From contig NC_079209.1 of NCBI RefSeq assembly GCF_026745355.1, positions 19,320,987 to 19,384,986 of the forward strand: 64,000 nt of DNA. Reading direction: 5' to 3'. The notes below the pieces were generated by a model. That model did no database searches. It was not told the DNA's origin and worked only from the letters and a program-made list of their open reading frames with translations. The DNA comes from Beta vulgaris subsp. vulgaris (taxonomy: Eukaryota > Streptophyta > Magnoliopsida > Caryophyllales > Amaranthaceae). The translations under genes and the position numbers were made by a program. Shown in pieces: positions 46,860 to 58,252 of the stretch (positions are counted from its first letter, which is position 1; the number at the start of each line of letters is the position of its first letter).

Positions 46860-47820
46860 ATCTAGTGTGAAATACCTCAAATGCACTGCAAAACATGGTC
46901 AATGACAATAGAATTATAATACTTGGTACAACAAGAACCGGCATCACCAGCAACCCTTTTGTGCAGTGTATCAAAAATTCAAAGGTTTAGTCTTTAATTT
47001 TTGGTTTTCTAGGATGAGTCAGAAAGTCCTTAACACTCCTTATCCTATGCCATTTTTTTTCCTTTCCTATCGAGTCTATGTCACTATAAGACTTCATCTA
47101 TTATAGCATTTTCATTTTCATTTCATTTTATTTTTATTTTTATTTTCATTGGCCTTTCACCATCAAATATGCTTCAAATTTGATGATGAAACTCAAATCA
47201 AATTATCTCTAAAAGACCTTGATTAATAATAATAAAAAAAAATATAAAATTAAAAAACGGCCATAGTTTCAATTAGGAATTATTCCCTTCTTTCTTCCAT
47301 CATTCTAAAAAACCATCATCCATAAACCATCTACAAAAAATAAAAATACATTGAACCATTATCTCCATTATCTTTAGCCATATAACCTTTCAAAATCAAT
47401 GGTCGATACCACGTCAAAGCCTTTTCCCACCTACTTTTATATGAATAAAAAATTTGAACTTTTTATTTTTCAATTCAAACTCTCCATTTTCCAAAAGGGC
47501 TCTCCAACAATTTCATGGTCTCTAGCGATATATGACTTTGCTTATATCAACTACCCAAAGAAGAATTCCCAGTGCAGAACTCTGAATATTCAAGATAGAT
47601 CAAGTACATTCCAATTTAGGCTCAAAATGCCTGATTCAATACAGGCTTACCCAAAGTGGGGAATTCTTATATATTTGGTGGTTCCTCCTAACTCTCGAAA
47701 AGTTGTAATATGCAGATCTCACTTGTGGACCCTAATTTATTTACCAAAACTAGTTTTCGAAAATCAATCAATCTATTCCTAATCATTCTATCTATCTACC
47801 TATCCAGATCTCCTACGCCT
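46860..47820. other. intergenic, no convincing gene
   Basis: A 127-codon frame (47399-47782) has no recognisable motif and ordinary AT-rich composition. I do not call it a gene. Confidence 0.35.
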
Positions 47821-48202
47821 ATAGGGAGGAAATCAGGGAAGCAATCAACCAACAGGACATGAATCTCGCAAGTAATGGCCATGTATGCTCGCTGATAACA
47901 GCAACGCAAGATCCTTGCAATTAGGCTAGCTCCTCGGTTTGTGTGCGCTCATAAAACGGATGGAGATCAGAATTTGCCCAATGATAAAGAAAGGAGTATT
48001 TTGTGCGATGAGTGTTTCGGTCTTTATGTGTAAAAACTGATGAAGGGAGAAGCATTTTATATATAAGACGAGTAAGCCAATGGAAAATGCTGAAGCTAGG
48101 GGAGGAAATCAGGAAGCAATCACCTAACAATACGAGAATCTCGCAAGTAACGATTACATATTCTCGCTAATACTGATAGGCAAGATCCTTACTATTTGCG
48201 TC
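47821..48202. repeat. pair of ~105-bp direct repeats
   Basis: 47821-47925 and 48096-48202 share GGAGGAAATCAGG, GAATCTCGCAAGTAA, TTCTCGCT-like and AAGATCCTT segments in the same order, about 275 bp apart. Confidence 0.7.
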
Positions 48203-48435
48203 AACCAAAATGATTGGAGTCCAGAACGAACCACAAACCCACAGCTCCCCACGCATGCCACAAGTCCTGCTTGGCTAGCACACTCGCGCTCGTGTGTGGT
48301 ATACCAATCTTTTCAGTATATCACCACACAAGATGTTCTAATGAGCTTTCATATTTAGACAAAGGAGATGCTTGTTTTTTCTTCCTTGTAAGATAAATGA
48401 TTTTTCTCTTACTTTGTAGGATTTTTCTTTGAACA

Positions 48436-48756
48436 TGTTGGAGATATACCTACAGCTAATACATAAGCTGCATCTCACTGGATCAGCTCTCTTGCATAGC
48501 AGCAGATCATAGCTCCTACAACTAACTTTTGTTAGTTAGTTTGTTATACACTGCCAACTGTACAAAGTTAGAGTGATGTAATCATTTCTAGAATGCTATC
48601 CCTAGATATGATTCCTATAAATACTTAGCCTTGTTATTGTTGTATAATTCATTCAATAATAATACAAAATCTCTCTATTTCTTTCTTTCTCTATTTCTGT
48701 GAATCAAGTTCAGTAGTTTGTTCTTGCATAATCATGAATGATCTGCACTTCTAACA
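48436..48756 (+). repeat. copia 5' LTR
   Basis: 321 bp, TG...CA ends, with TATAAATA at about 48616 and a CTTTCTTT-rich leader. Confidence 0.9.
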
Positions 48757-49062
48757 TGGTATTAGAGCTATGCAGTTCATTTTTGCTCACAAAACTTCCG
48801 CATTATTGATCAAAAGTATTTGAGGTATTCTTACATTCTGTTCTTGATTAAATCTGGAAAATCGTTGATCAGATTAAAGAAATTAAAGCTGATGTATGCA
48901 ATTTTCAAAATCTCAATTGTTCTTTTGAATATCTTTCAATTCTATTCATCATTTCGAGTTTATGATATACATGTTATTCTGTAATATCAAAATTTGACAT
49001 TAAATCTGTGTGTGTTTGATTAGATTCATATTTCTAGTCTAAGATCATAAAATTTCATCTCA

Positions 49063-50596
49063 AAATGCCTGAAACACAAACACCTCAAACACTACTATTG
49101 ATCCTTCTTTAGATCCTACATCACCTTTCTATATTCATCCTTCTGATAGTACTGGAATGCAGTTAGTTTCTAAACGATTTAATGGATCTGGTTATAATGA
49201 CTGGGAAGATCCATGTTAATCAGCTTATCTACTAAAAACAAACTTCCTTTCATCACTGGCACATTGAATAAACCTGACATTGGATCATCTACATACAAAG
49301 CTTGGATTAGATGTAATAGTATGTTAATCTCATGGATTTTGAAAGTCTTGGATGTTACTATAGCACGAAGTGTGTTATACTTTGACACAGCAAGAGAATT
49401 TTGGTTAAATCTTGAGGAAAGGTTTGGACAAGCCTCAGGAACTCAACTGTTTTCTATTCAACAAGAGATCAGTAGCTTAGATCAAGGTGAGGATAGCATT
49501 GCTGAATTTTTTACAAAGATCAAAATGCTATATATGGGATGAATTGGATGCTTTGAATCCTCTACCTGTCTGTACATGTACTAATTGTACCTGTGATGTA
49601 ACAAGAAGATTAGTTCAGGCTCAAGAAGAAGTCAGATTAGTTCAGTTCTTGATGAAACTCAATGATGGCTATAATATAGTCAGAGGAAACATACTTATGC
49701 AACAGCCACTACCTAAAGTCTCCTATGCATATAGGCTACTCATGCAAGAAGAGAAACATAAAGCAGCACTGCAGCATTCTCAACCTTCAGATGAACCTAC
49801 ATTAGCTTTTGTGGCTAACAAAAGAAGGTTTCAGGATTACACAGACAACAAGTTCAACTCAGATAACAAATTCAAGAATTACAACTCTCAATCCAATCCT
49901 AGACACAATCAATTTTCCAATTCCTATAACAGTGACAAAATGAGAAGATCATCATCTTATTTTTGTGACCACTGTAAGATACCAGGTCACAATGCTGAGA
50001 GATGCTGGAAACTTCATGGATATCCACCAGGATTCAAAGATGGATCACAATTCAACAAAGGTAAAAGAGTGATGGTTGCTGCTGCTCAATCTGATGAAAA
50101 TGCTGATCTTAATCAAGGAGAATACCAGCAAGATTATTCTTCACATCAATTGACTACTGAACAATATAACCAACTCATGCTTCTTTTTCACAAGAATACT
50201 TCTGACAGTGATTCTCCACACTCATCTGCACTTTTGGCAGGTACATTCTGTTTGTTTTCAAATCTTAAGTCTAAATGGATCCTTGACAGTGGAGCAACAG
50301 ATCACATATGCTATGATATCAGTAGATTTGAGTCTACCACCTTGCTAAACAATACCACCAATCAAATTACCATTCCTGATGGCACTAATCTCACTGTCAC
50401 TCACAAAGGAATAATCAGATTATCTCATAACATTGTATTACTTGATGTTCTTTATGTTCCTAAGTTTCATTTCAATCTTATTTCCATTACCAAATTATGT
50501 GCTGATCTTAATTCCTATGTTATTTTTTCTAACAACACCTATTATCTCCAGGATCCTTCACTGAAAAAGCAACAAGTTCTTGGTAAACTTCCCTAG
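49063..50596 (+). pseudogene. copia gag and protease fragment
   Basis: The frame starts near the ATG at 49063 and covers a gag typical of copia polyproteins (RFNGSGYNDW, then a WLNLEERFGQASGTQLF segment, and LLMQEEKHK). It is followed by a CCHC zinc knuckle (CDHCKIPGHNAERC, about 49969-50010) and the aspartic-protease start (WILDSGATDHIC, about 50278-50313). Frameshifts near 49207 and 49525 split it into three frames; the two downstream pieces are 49213-49542 and 49487-50596. RT and integrase are deleted. It would package RNA and cleave the polyprotein if intact. Confidence 0.9.
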
Positions 50597-50747
50597 ATAT
50601 GATTCCTATAAATACTTAGCCTTGTTATTGTTGTATAATTCATTCAATAATAATACAAAATCTCTTTACTTCTTTCTTTCTCTATTTCTGTGAATCAAGT
50701 TCAGTAGTTTGTTCTTGCATAATCATGAATGATTTGCACTTCTAACA
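50594..50747 (+). repeat. truncated copia 3' LTR
   Basis: Matches the last ~155 bp of the 5' LTR. The junction with the protease frame falls in CCCTAG, which also occurs at the corresponding LTR site, suggesting microhomology or template switching. Confidence 0.88.
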
Positions 50748-50752
50748 GAACA

Positions 50753-51577
50753 TTGTTGAATTTCCAACAATAATAATGACTATAGCTTTAGGTATTGTTC
50801 TACACCAACTCTTACCTCACAACTTAGGCTTCTTAGGAGGGTAGGAACTTCTATTCTAATTAGCAATATCAAGATGCTGCTCTAGCGAGAATTTTAAACT
50901 ATTTGTTGATTGTTCATGAAAATTAGGGGACTTTATCTCTTGGAACTATCAACTAAGTTCCAGATTTAGATTTCTGTCTATGAAAGATGCGTTGAGCTCT
51001 ATTTTGTAAAACAACTGCGGATATTAAGTACTTTTTCGGGAACTTGAAAACTGTTTAATTCATTTTCCTTGTTCATACACTTATGTTGAAATAGCGAAAT
51101 TTGCTCAAATCATACCAATACTAGCATATTGTAATATACTTATGTAGTAAATTTATTAAATTTGAGACAATCAATTAAAATAAGGAAATCCTTTAAAAAA
51201 AAAATTAAAATAATGAAAAGATAAATTATTGCACCATGTAACAAAAGAAAGCCAGTAAATATTAGCACTTGAAATAGCCAAAAATCCCAAATTACAAAGT
51301 TACTACTAGTACTTGATCTCAGAGACATATTTAACGCATCAATCATATATGAAGAGGTTCCACTTTGAACCAGCAACTTTAAACAGTAAGTTTTGTAATT
51401 GTATTATACAAATTAAACCACAATATTAATAAGTAGACATGTCTATAATCTTTATAACTTACAGACAAAAAAAAGAATCATTTTCTTTGAAGAACCAACG
51501 TAACTACGAAATCGTGTACCCTCTTCTGAACAACATAGAAATGTAGCCTTCTCTACATGAATTTATTTTAGTAGTCG
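50753..51577. other. 3' flank of the GDSL gene
   Basis: No ORF of note. The minus-strand polyadenylation region of the GDSL gene probably lies in 51350-51577. No element ends recognised. Confidence 0.4.
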
Positions 51578-54500
51578 TTAAATTTGTGCTAGCCTTTGAA
51601 TGTCGAAGGGATATGCATCAGATGACGATTGCGCACTGTATGACCTCCTCCCTATTATCACGTTGGCTGCCTCCCCTGGATGGAATGCATCCCAAAACAC
51701 ATATTCATCTCTGTTTGGGCATGGTGTTTGCAGGGGCAAACATGTAATTTGACCATTGTTCCTTCCTACTCCACAACACCCAGCATTTGTCACTCTGAAA
51801 CCTGCATCAAAGTTGTCATACTTTAATCATCTTCCATGAAATTATCGCAAACAAGATTAGCTAAAACTTGAAATTATTCATATCAATTAGCCCGTGTTTG
51901 TAAAAGTGTACCATAATTAGAAGGATTTTCAATCAAGTCTTGGAACATGTCGTAAACATTGATGTAAGCAAATCGGGCATCAGATAACTCATTGTTGAGC
52001 TGCTGGACCAAAGACCTAAGCCCGGAATTGAAGATCCGATTAGCTGAGTTGACGGTATCATCACATGTTGCTCCATCTGGGCTTCTTTGGGCCAACTGAT
52101 TTGGGCTGCATCCGATCTGCCCTATTCCTATCAATGCAAATTTCCTCGCCCCATAATTGTAAAGTGACTGCAATACAAACCGTAGTAGTTTCAGTTTTTT
52201 ATCTTGCGTTTCAAGTGAATGGATGTCTCAGCTTCAATTAATGCTTTACAACTTATGTATTCTTTAACATACGCCATTGTAATCACAAATCATATCTATA
52301 AACTACCCAGTCAGTCTCAAAATAACTAAATCACCTTTTTTTTGTACTTAGATTAACCGAGTACAAAATGGCCGTTTGTAAGATATTATATCGACAAAAG
52401 AAAAAAAAAACTACTCCCTCTGTTTCAAAATATAAGGCATTCACGTTTTACGAAAATTTGCTTTGACCACAAATATCTCTCAAATACGATAAATAAAAAG
52501 TATATAGTTGGATTCGTCTTGAAAAATACTATAATAATATTATTTTTTATTTTTTTTATCATCATAAATTGCGAGAAATTAACGGTCAAAGTTCGACCTC
52601 GAACCTCGTGGGGGCATTTTATTGTGAAACGGAGGGAGTAATACTTATGGTTGAACTATTAAAGTATTAAGATATATATGTGAATTTGTTCCACATTAAA
52701 GGAAGATAGAGAAAGGATGACTAAGATATAAATTTAATGGATTACTAATCCTATTATAAATTGGTTTTACGATGACACTGTGCCAATCTAGTTGTATGTG
52801 GTCAAATATTCTCTAATGTGGGCTTTTGTTAGATTTTAAATGATGAAAGTTAATCTAGAAAATTTAAGATAGGTCATGTAACGTAAGGAAAAATCTTATA
52901 TGCATGTCTTAAATTGTCTAGAAAAATCTTGTAAAATATCTAAGTTTAGAATATTTTAGTGTGTGTTAGAAATATCAAAGTCTAGAAAAATCTAACTTAA
53001 ATATCTAATTAGTGGAACTTACTAGAAATATCAAAGTCTAAATAATGTAATATTGGATCTATCAATACCCAAGAGGTGATGTAGCTCATTTTCAAGCAAT
53101 GAATAAAAGAAACTATTTCTTGAATTAGTCCACCACTCTTCCCTAATTTCCAACATTAAATAGTAAAGATATGTTCTTGCCCATAAAAAGAAAGTAATAA
53201 GTATTTTTTTAGCAAAATTCCAGGTTGGCAATATGACTAAAAATGTATTCTAAAATGAATGGTAATTATAATTATTAGTCGTTGAAGCATTAATTGCTTA
53301 GGAACACAAGAAGTATTAATTAGGATGTGAAAGTTTGTTTGGCAAATATGTATATTATCCTTATATGGAGTATAGACTGGCTTCATTGGACCAAGTGGGT
53401 TGTTCAAAACCATTAATTAATTTTCAAAACATGTCAATTGTTGGCCGAGTTTTAATAGACGAAAACGACATGATATAGGGTAGTACTCTTCATCCCAAAA
53501 CAATCCACCGACAATCCTCCTATGGTTAGTTCCATAGTAGTACACTAGTTTACTTTTTCGAGTTAATAACTCCAATTTGGATATTTCAATAATATTAATA
53601 ACCTTGATTTTACTTTTATAGGATTTCTAAATACAATGTCATTAGCATACTCCATTTGTCCTAAAATATACTACCTCCGTTTCTTTTTAATTGTTACATT
53701 TTGATATTTTACACTATTCACAAATTGCACTTTGACCCTCGTTTGTGATTTATACGTGAATAAAAACATAGTCATGTGGAATCTTGTTAGATTCGTATTA
53801 GTATGTATTTTATTAATATGTAGTTTTTATATTTTTTACAAATACAAAATTAGAGATATAAAGGCTCAAAGTAGTGCATCGGCATACGTGAAAAGTGTAA
53901 GTGTAACAATTAAAAAGAAACGGAGGTAGTAGTTTTTATTTTCATTTTGGTTGTCCCAAAATATAATTCCTATTTCTATATTTAGTTTCACATTTTTCTG
54001 TAATTTGTCTAGAAAATTTGTGCCCCATCATTTATATACTTCTTGAATTTTGTTTTTTCCTTTGTTTATTCAATCAAAATATTACAGTTGATATACTTTT
54101 ACCAATTATTCTCCATTCTCTCTCCTAAAATCATTTTTTCCTATACAACATTTATTTAAATAAACAAAAAATCTTTACTATCCCTCTTAGATTCCAACTT
54201 GCATAATTTCCGTGAAAAAAGGAAAATGGCAACTATATTTTGGGACGGAGGGAGTATATGTTAAAGATGTAAAAGTCAATATTGTTAACAAGAATGATGA
54301 AATAGATATTAGCTAATATATTTGAATTAAAATTTAAATTAAATATCACATATATTGATTAGATGCACATAATTGATGTAGATGTTACTAATTTATTGTT
54401 GGCTGTTTTATTTGGCTTATTCGACCAACATTTACTTATATGTATAGGTTGTTTTTTGTAAAACAATGTACGTTTCAACTTTTTTTTACCAAAATTGAAA

Positions 54501-57500
54501 TAAAAAGTCAAAAGCCAACAAAAAATGAACTAGTAAAAGTGAAATATCACTCACTAAAAGACCATTTACCAAACATTTATTTTCCGTAAGACCATATGGA
54601 AAACCGAAAACTTAATATTATTAAAACCATCCAAACCCAATTACCAAATGCATCTCTTTCCATTGGTGTTGTTAACACAAAAACCATTATTGTTAATTAA
54701 CACATAGAATTATAGTATAATGTATCATTTACAGAAGGGATTAAGAAAAATATGTAGGGAAGTGAAAGAACTGACCCTAATGTGCTGAGAGTACTCTTGA
54801 ATAAGAACATCAGCGTACTGCTGAGGGTTATACTGGCGGCTAGTTTGATAGTACATTGGCATGAAGTAGTTGTTAAGGTAATCGTTGCTACCCAGTCCAA
54901 TGGAGTAAATGCACCTGCTCAGATAACTGGAAGCTTGGTCTTCATCCCCTAGTATTTGTACCACTTGAGATACTGTGCTCTGATAATTCCTTACTTGCCC
55001 TCCAAAACTAATCCTGCCTCCCTGCAATTTTTCATGTTCCATTTTACATTGTTTTCTGTCAGATCATATCCTAAACAAACTTATCAGAGTATCATAAATT
55101 CATCTCTATCTATATAATGTTAACTAAAGAAAAGATCTATAATACACTATATTATTTTTTATTTTATTTTTTTTATTAGGAAACTAAGTCAGTCCAAGGG
55201 CTAATCCCTACAAGGCTACTAGCCTGTAGGAAACACCAACAAAATGGCTGGTAAGGAATGCATAGCATGCTAAGGAATATCCCAACATAATACTGGGGGT
55301 AAGGATCGAACCCCTAACCTCAGGGGTTAAGGGGGAGCGCTCAACCCACTTGAGGTAACTCATATCCTTACACTATACTACATTATACTTTTGGTCCATA
55401 CACAAGAATGTCTCATAATTAATCTATTGCCCTTCTATGTTATACTACATTAGACTGTGTTAAGATTAAGTTATGTTATATAATTTCAGGGTTTTAATAA
55501 CAAAGGCACCTATCTATACATGCATATTAAAAGATGTACGTTGTGACCCTATATAATATTAGCCATGTGACATCTCCCTTATACTATACGTATCATTGAT
55601 GTCATCCTCTATATCAGTCAAATTATATTAACTAATCTGTTGTGCTATTTATTATCTTATAAAGAACAATAATTTGTATTATAAAACTTTAATATATACA
55701 GAAAAGTTAATGTCATTATAAAATATTTACTCTATTCTTTTTTATTCTTCCTATTTTGATATTTATGATCAAACTTAAAAACTTGGACTTTTAATATTTC
55801 ATAAAGAACTATAATTTATATTATAAATCATCATTTATTAATTTATCAACAGACATATATACTCTCATAAAAGTAATTTCTTTAACGTTTACACTAACAT
55901 ATAAAGCGAAAATAAGGCTGGTCAAAGTTCATTTCCAAATACTGTGAGGAAAAAAAAAGAACAAGAAAGAAAACAATTGAACAAAGAGTAATTTTTAATT
56001 GTCTTGCCTTGATCAATTACGTACTAGTTATTAAGCTTAGTCTCGGGTAAGGAAAATTTTCATTTATTAATATTATACTATAAAATGATAACAGTAAATA
56101 TCACTTGGTCTAGTGGATAATGCTTTAAATTTTTTCAAAAAAAGGTAAGATGAAGGGGCTTACTTGAGGGGGATAAGGAAAATTTCTCAAATGAGTCCCA
56201 TAAGGTTTGATCCCTAGAATTGAGGGATATGAGTTAAGAAGCAATGTCACTACTCCACCACCTCAACCTCATGCATAAGGCTTTAATATAAAACCTTGAA
56301 ATCACGGGATCAAACATATACTATGCAATTTCTAGTATTTTTAATGTATGTCGATTACATGAAGTAAAATGTCTTTTAAGAGAGTGCCACATGGCACCAT
56401 TCCTCATTTAAAAACGCCTTTTAATACTATATTAGTATAGATTGTTTACCATATAAAGCTACTAAAAGTTGCGACTAACTATGTTAAATTTATGACATAA
56501 TACCTCATAGTTTGATGAAATACATAATTTTCTTTTAATCTTTCCGATAGCTCATCTCAAATAAGCACAAAACAAAGGATGATGACTTACCAATTGCTGC
56601 CCAGTTTCTTCTCTAATACCAGCAGCAGCTGATGCATAATTTACTCCTCTCAATATATCCTCACCGCTTGCTTGAGCATATGCGAGTGGATAATCTTCAA
56701 ATCCCAATTGCTCAGCTTCATAAACATCCAAGTTTCGTCAATTTCATGTTAATATGTATATGTTACAGAAAATGCATGATAGCTTGATGATCTATAAAGT
56801 AAATATTTTGCAACATGAATTCATATCAATGCATGGTGATACGTACGAACATGCAGTCTTCAATGTTTGATCTCAAGCATAGACAAAATTTCAGCTTAAA
56901 ATCTGAAGATTGCGGTTAGTTTTTGTATTTTTTCCTTAAAGTTTTAACCAAAAGTTTAAGAGATTAACATTCTACACTTTTCTCCCCATTTCTAATTGCT
57001 AATTTAACTTTTTAAGAGTCATGACTATTCAATTTTGTCAAAATATTGTAATAAAAGTAATTAATATTACAAAGAAAAGTATGATTAATAGTACAAATAT
57101 ACTTTTTTTGTTTTGTGAAACAATATATTTACAAGAGATAATAGTCAACTTTCAATAATAAAATAAAATAATAATTATTAATAAATTTATGTAGAAAAAT
57201 TCAAATAATAAATTGATGTTTAATTAGTAAAGAGTGTGGCTAAACCGCCAAAGTTATTTTTCTGTATAAAGTTACTTATTGTACGATCACGTGTCCACAT
57301 TTTATAAAACTACCACGCAACTCGGTTTAATGACTGGCAACTAAGTAATATAATGACATGTTAGTTAACTACTTTAATTAAGTGAGGCTTTTACCATTTC
57401 TTTACTAAAATCTCACTTCACCTGTTCATTGATATTCTATATCAAAACTTACCAATTACATCAACTGTAGTTTTCCCATTAGAAAATCTCCCAGTTGGTC

Positions 57501-57693
57501 CAGCTGGAAAGTCGATACCATAAGGCAAGTAATTAGCTCTAGCCAAAGAAGCAATGTTGTTATTATTCCCATTATCCACCAATGAGTCTCCAAAGACAAA
57601 ATAGCAAGGCACTTGAGGATCTCCATTTACTCCTCCCCACAATATCACCAAGAATATTGCAAAACAAATAAACCACAAATTCTTGGACTCCAT
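51578..57693 (-). CDS. GDSL esterase/lipase, complete five-exon gene
   Basis: Exons (minus): 57693-57453, 56715-56591, 55021-54776, 52167-51912, 51801-51578. All junctions are GT-AG and phases agree, giving 363 aa, a usual size for plant GDSL lipases. A hydrophobic secretion signal covers residues ~1-24. Block [15 protein letters not shown] (~33-46) supplies the nucleophilic Ser. Block II follows in [11 protein letters not shown]; block [15 protein letters not shown] supplies oxyanion Gly and Asn; block V DAFHP near the C-terminus supplies Asp and His. The expected product is a secreted or cell-wall serine hydrolase on ester substrates (lipids, cutin-type monomers, acetylated glycans); the exact substrate cannot be told. 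Introns 2 and 3 are inflated by SINEs and MITEs. TATATATA lies 132 bp upstream and a LINE begins about 540 bp upstream. No lesion seen. Confidence 0.95.
52414..52638. mobile_element. Stowaway-like MITE in GDSL intron 3
   Basis: Inverted ends CTCCCTCTGTTTCAAAATA and TTGTGAAACGGAGGGAG, with TA on both flanks (52412-52413 and 52639-52640). 225 bp, no ORF. Confidence 0.88.
53650..54254. mobile_element. Stowaway-like MITE split by another MITE
   Basis: Left end CTCCATTTGTCCTAAAATATA and right end TATTTTGGGACGGAGGGAG, flanked by TA (53648-53649 and 54255-54256). A second MITE sits 21 bp inside the left end; the host element resumes after 53931. Native length about 344 bp. Confidence 0.82.
53671..53929. 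mobile_element. Stowaway-like MITE nested in a MITE
   Basis: A perfect 28-bp inverted repeat beginning CTACCTCCGTTTCTTTTTAA, with TA target duplications at 53669-53670 and 53930-53931. 259 bp. It resembles the MITE at 44966-45187 in its TTGTTACA-like inner repeat. Perfect ends imply a young insertion. Confidence 0.92.
55143..55151. repeat. SINE target duplication, left copy
   Basis: TACACTATA, repeated exactly at 55369-55377. Confidence 0.82.
55152..55368 (-). mobile_element. tRNA-derived SINE in GDSL intron 2
   Basis: On the minus strand: pol III A box in TACCTCAAGTGGGTTGAGC (about 55340-55357), B box GGTTCGATCC (plus 55303-55312), then a unique body and an A-rich tail of AATAAAAAAAATAAAATAAA type at 55152-55185. 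A perfect 9-bp duplication flanks it. About 217 bp, a typical plant SINE length. It lies in the same orientation as the host gene. Confidence 0.88.
56101..56300 (+). mobile_element. probable second SINE in GDSL intron 2
   Basis: A-box-like TTGGTCTAGTGG at about 56104-56115 and B-box-like GGTTTGATCCC at about 56203-56213, roughly 90 bp apart rather than the usual 30-50, so an internal expansion is implied. The 3' end is unclear (an AAAACC run near 56292). No sure duplication. Confidence 0.5.
56716..57452. other. GDSL intron 1, nothing else recognised
   Basis: 737 bp of AT-rich intron without identifiable element ends. Confidence 0.6.
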
Positions 57694-57824
57694 CTGTTTT
57701 ACCCAATTGACAAAAATAATTGAATATAATTTTGAATAATTGGGTAAATTAAAGCATGCTAGAGCCTAGAGGAGACTAGAAATGTGATAAATTTGTGTGA
57801 CAAAATTGAAGTGAAGGTTAAAGT

Positions 57825-57832
57825 ATATATAG
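57825..57832 (-). promoter_or_regulatory. TATA box of the GDSL gene
   Basis: TATATATA 132 bp upstream of the ATG (57693), with an AT-rich leader between. Confidence 0.55.
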
Positions 57833-58235
57833 AAGAAAAATAGACAGTTAATGAAGTTAGTTAGTGGGTGCAATAAATATACGCGGACAAAGGTGTGACT
57901 ACTGTGTTAAGTTAGCTGCTCATCAGTGGTGGTAGCATCTTGGCTTGGTAATGCAAGATTTCTCTGTAAGCTCTGAAATTGTTTGGTAAAGATTAGAATA
58001 CCCATGCGTTGACAAATTTTCACATTTTAACGTGTAATTTACTTACTGCATAGTACAATTATTGTTAGCTCTGGACTCTGGATACTATTATGGTGTATGG
58101 ACAAGCACCATGCACGCATGCTAGCTCCACGAATTTACCATTCCATAGAAAAAGGTTTACCGTCTTTAAACGTCACGCATTAATATGTGGGAAGCAAAGT
58201 ACAACAACGTAACACCACCAACAAGGCAATTTTTG
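57833..58235. other. GDSL promoter region, truncated by the LINE
   Basis: About 400 bp of likely promoter between the TATA box and the 5' end of the LINE. No specific cis-elements are claimed. Confidence 0.4.
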
Positions 58236-58252
58236 GGTAATCTCTCTAAAAC

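Larger units (their letters stand above)
48436..50747 (+). mobile_element. Ty1/copia element, internally deleted
   Basis: The 5' LTR (48436-48756) starts TGTTGGAG and ends TCTAACA. A PBS (TGGTATTAGAGC) lies at 48757-48768. Then come gag and the start of protease, fused at about 50594 to the last ~150 bp of the 3' LTR, which ends at 50747. GAACA flanks both sides (48431-48435 and 50748-50752), so the outer boundaries are genuine. The rest of pol and the first half of the 3' LTR are missing. The shared LTR parts differ at about three sites, indicating a young insertion. Confidence 0.92.

Noticed and set aside
47399..47782. 127-codon ORF
   Set aside because: No motif, no conserved-looking pattern, no promoter or splice context; chance frame in AT-rich DNA.
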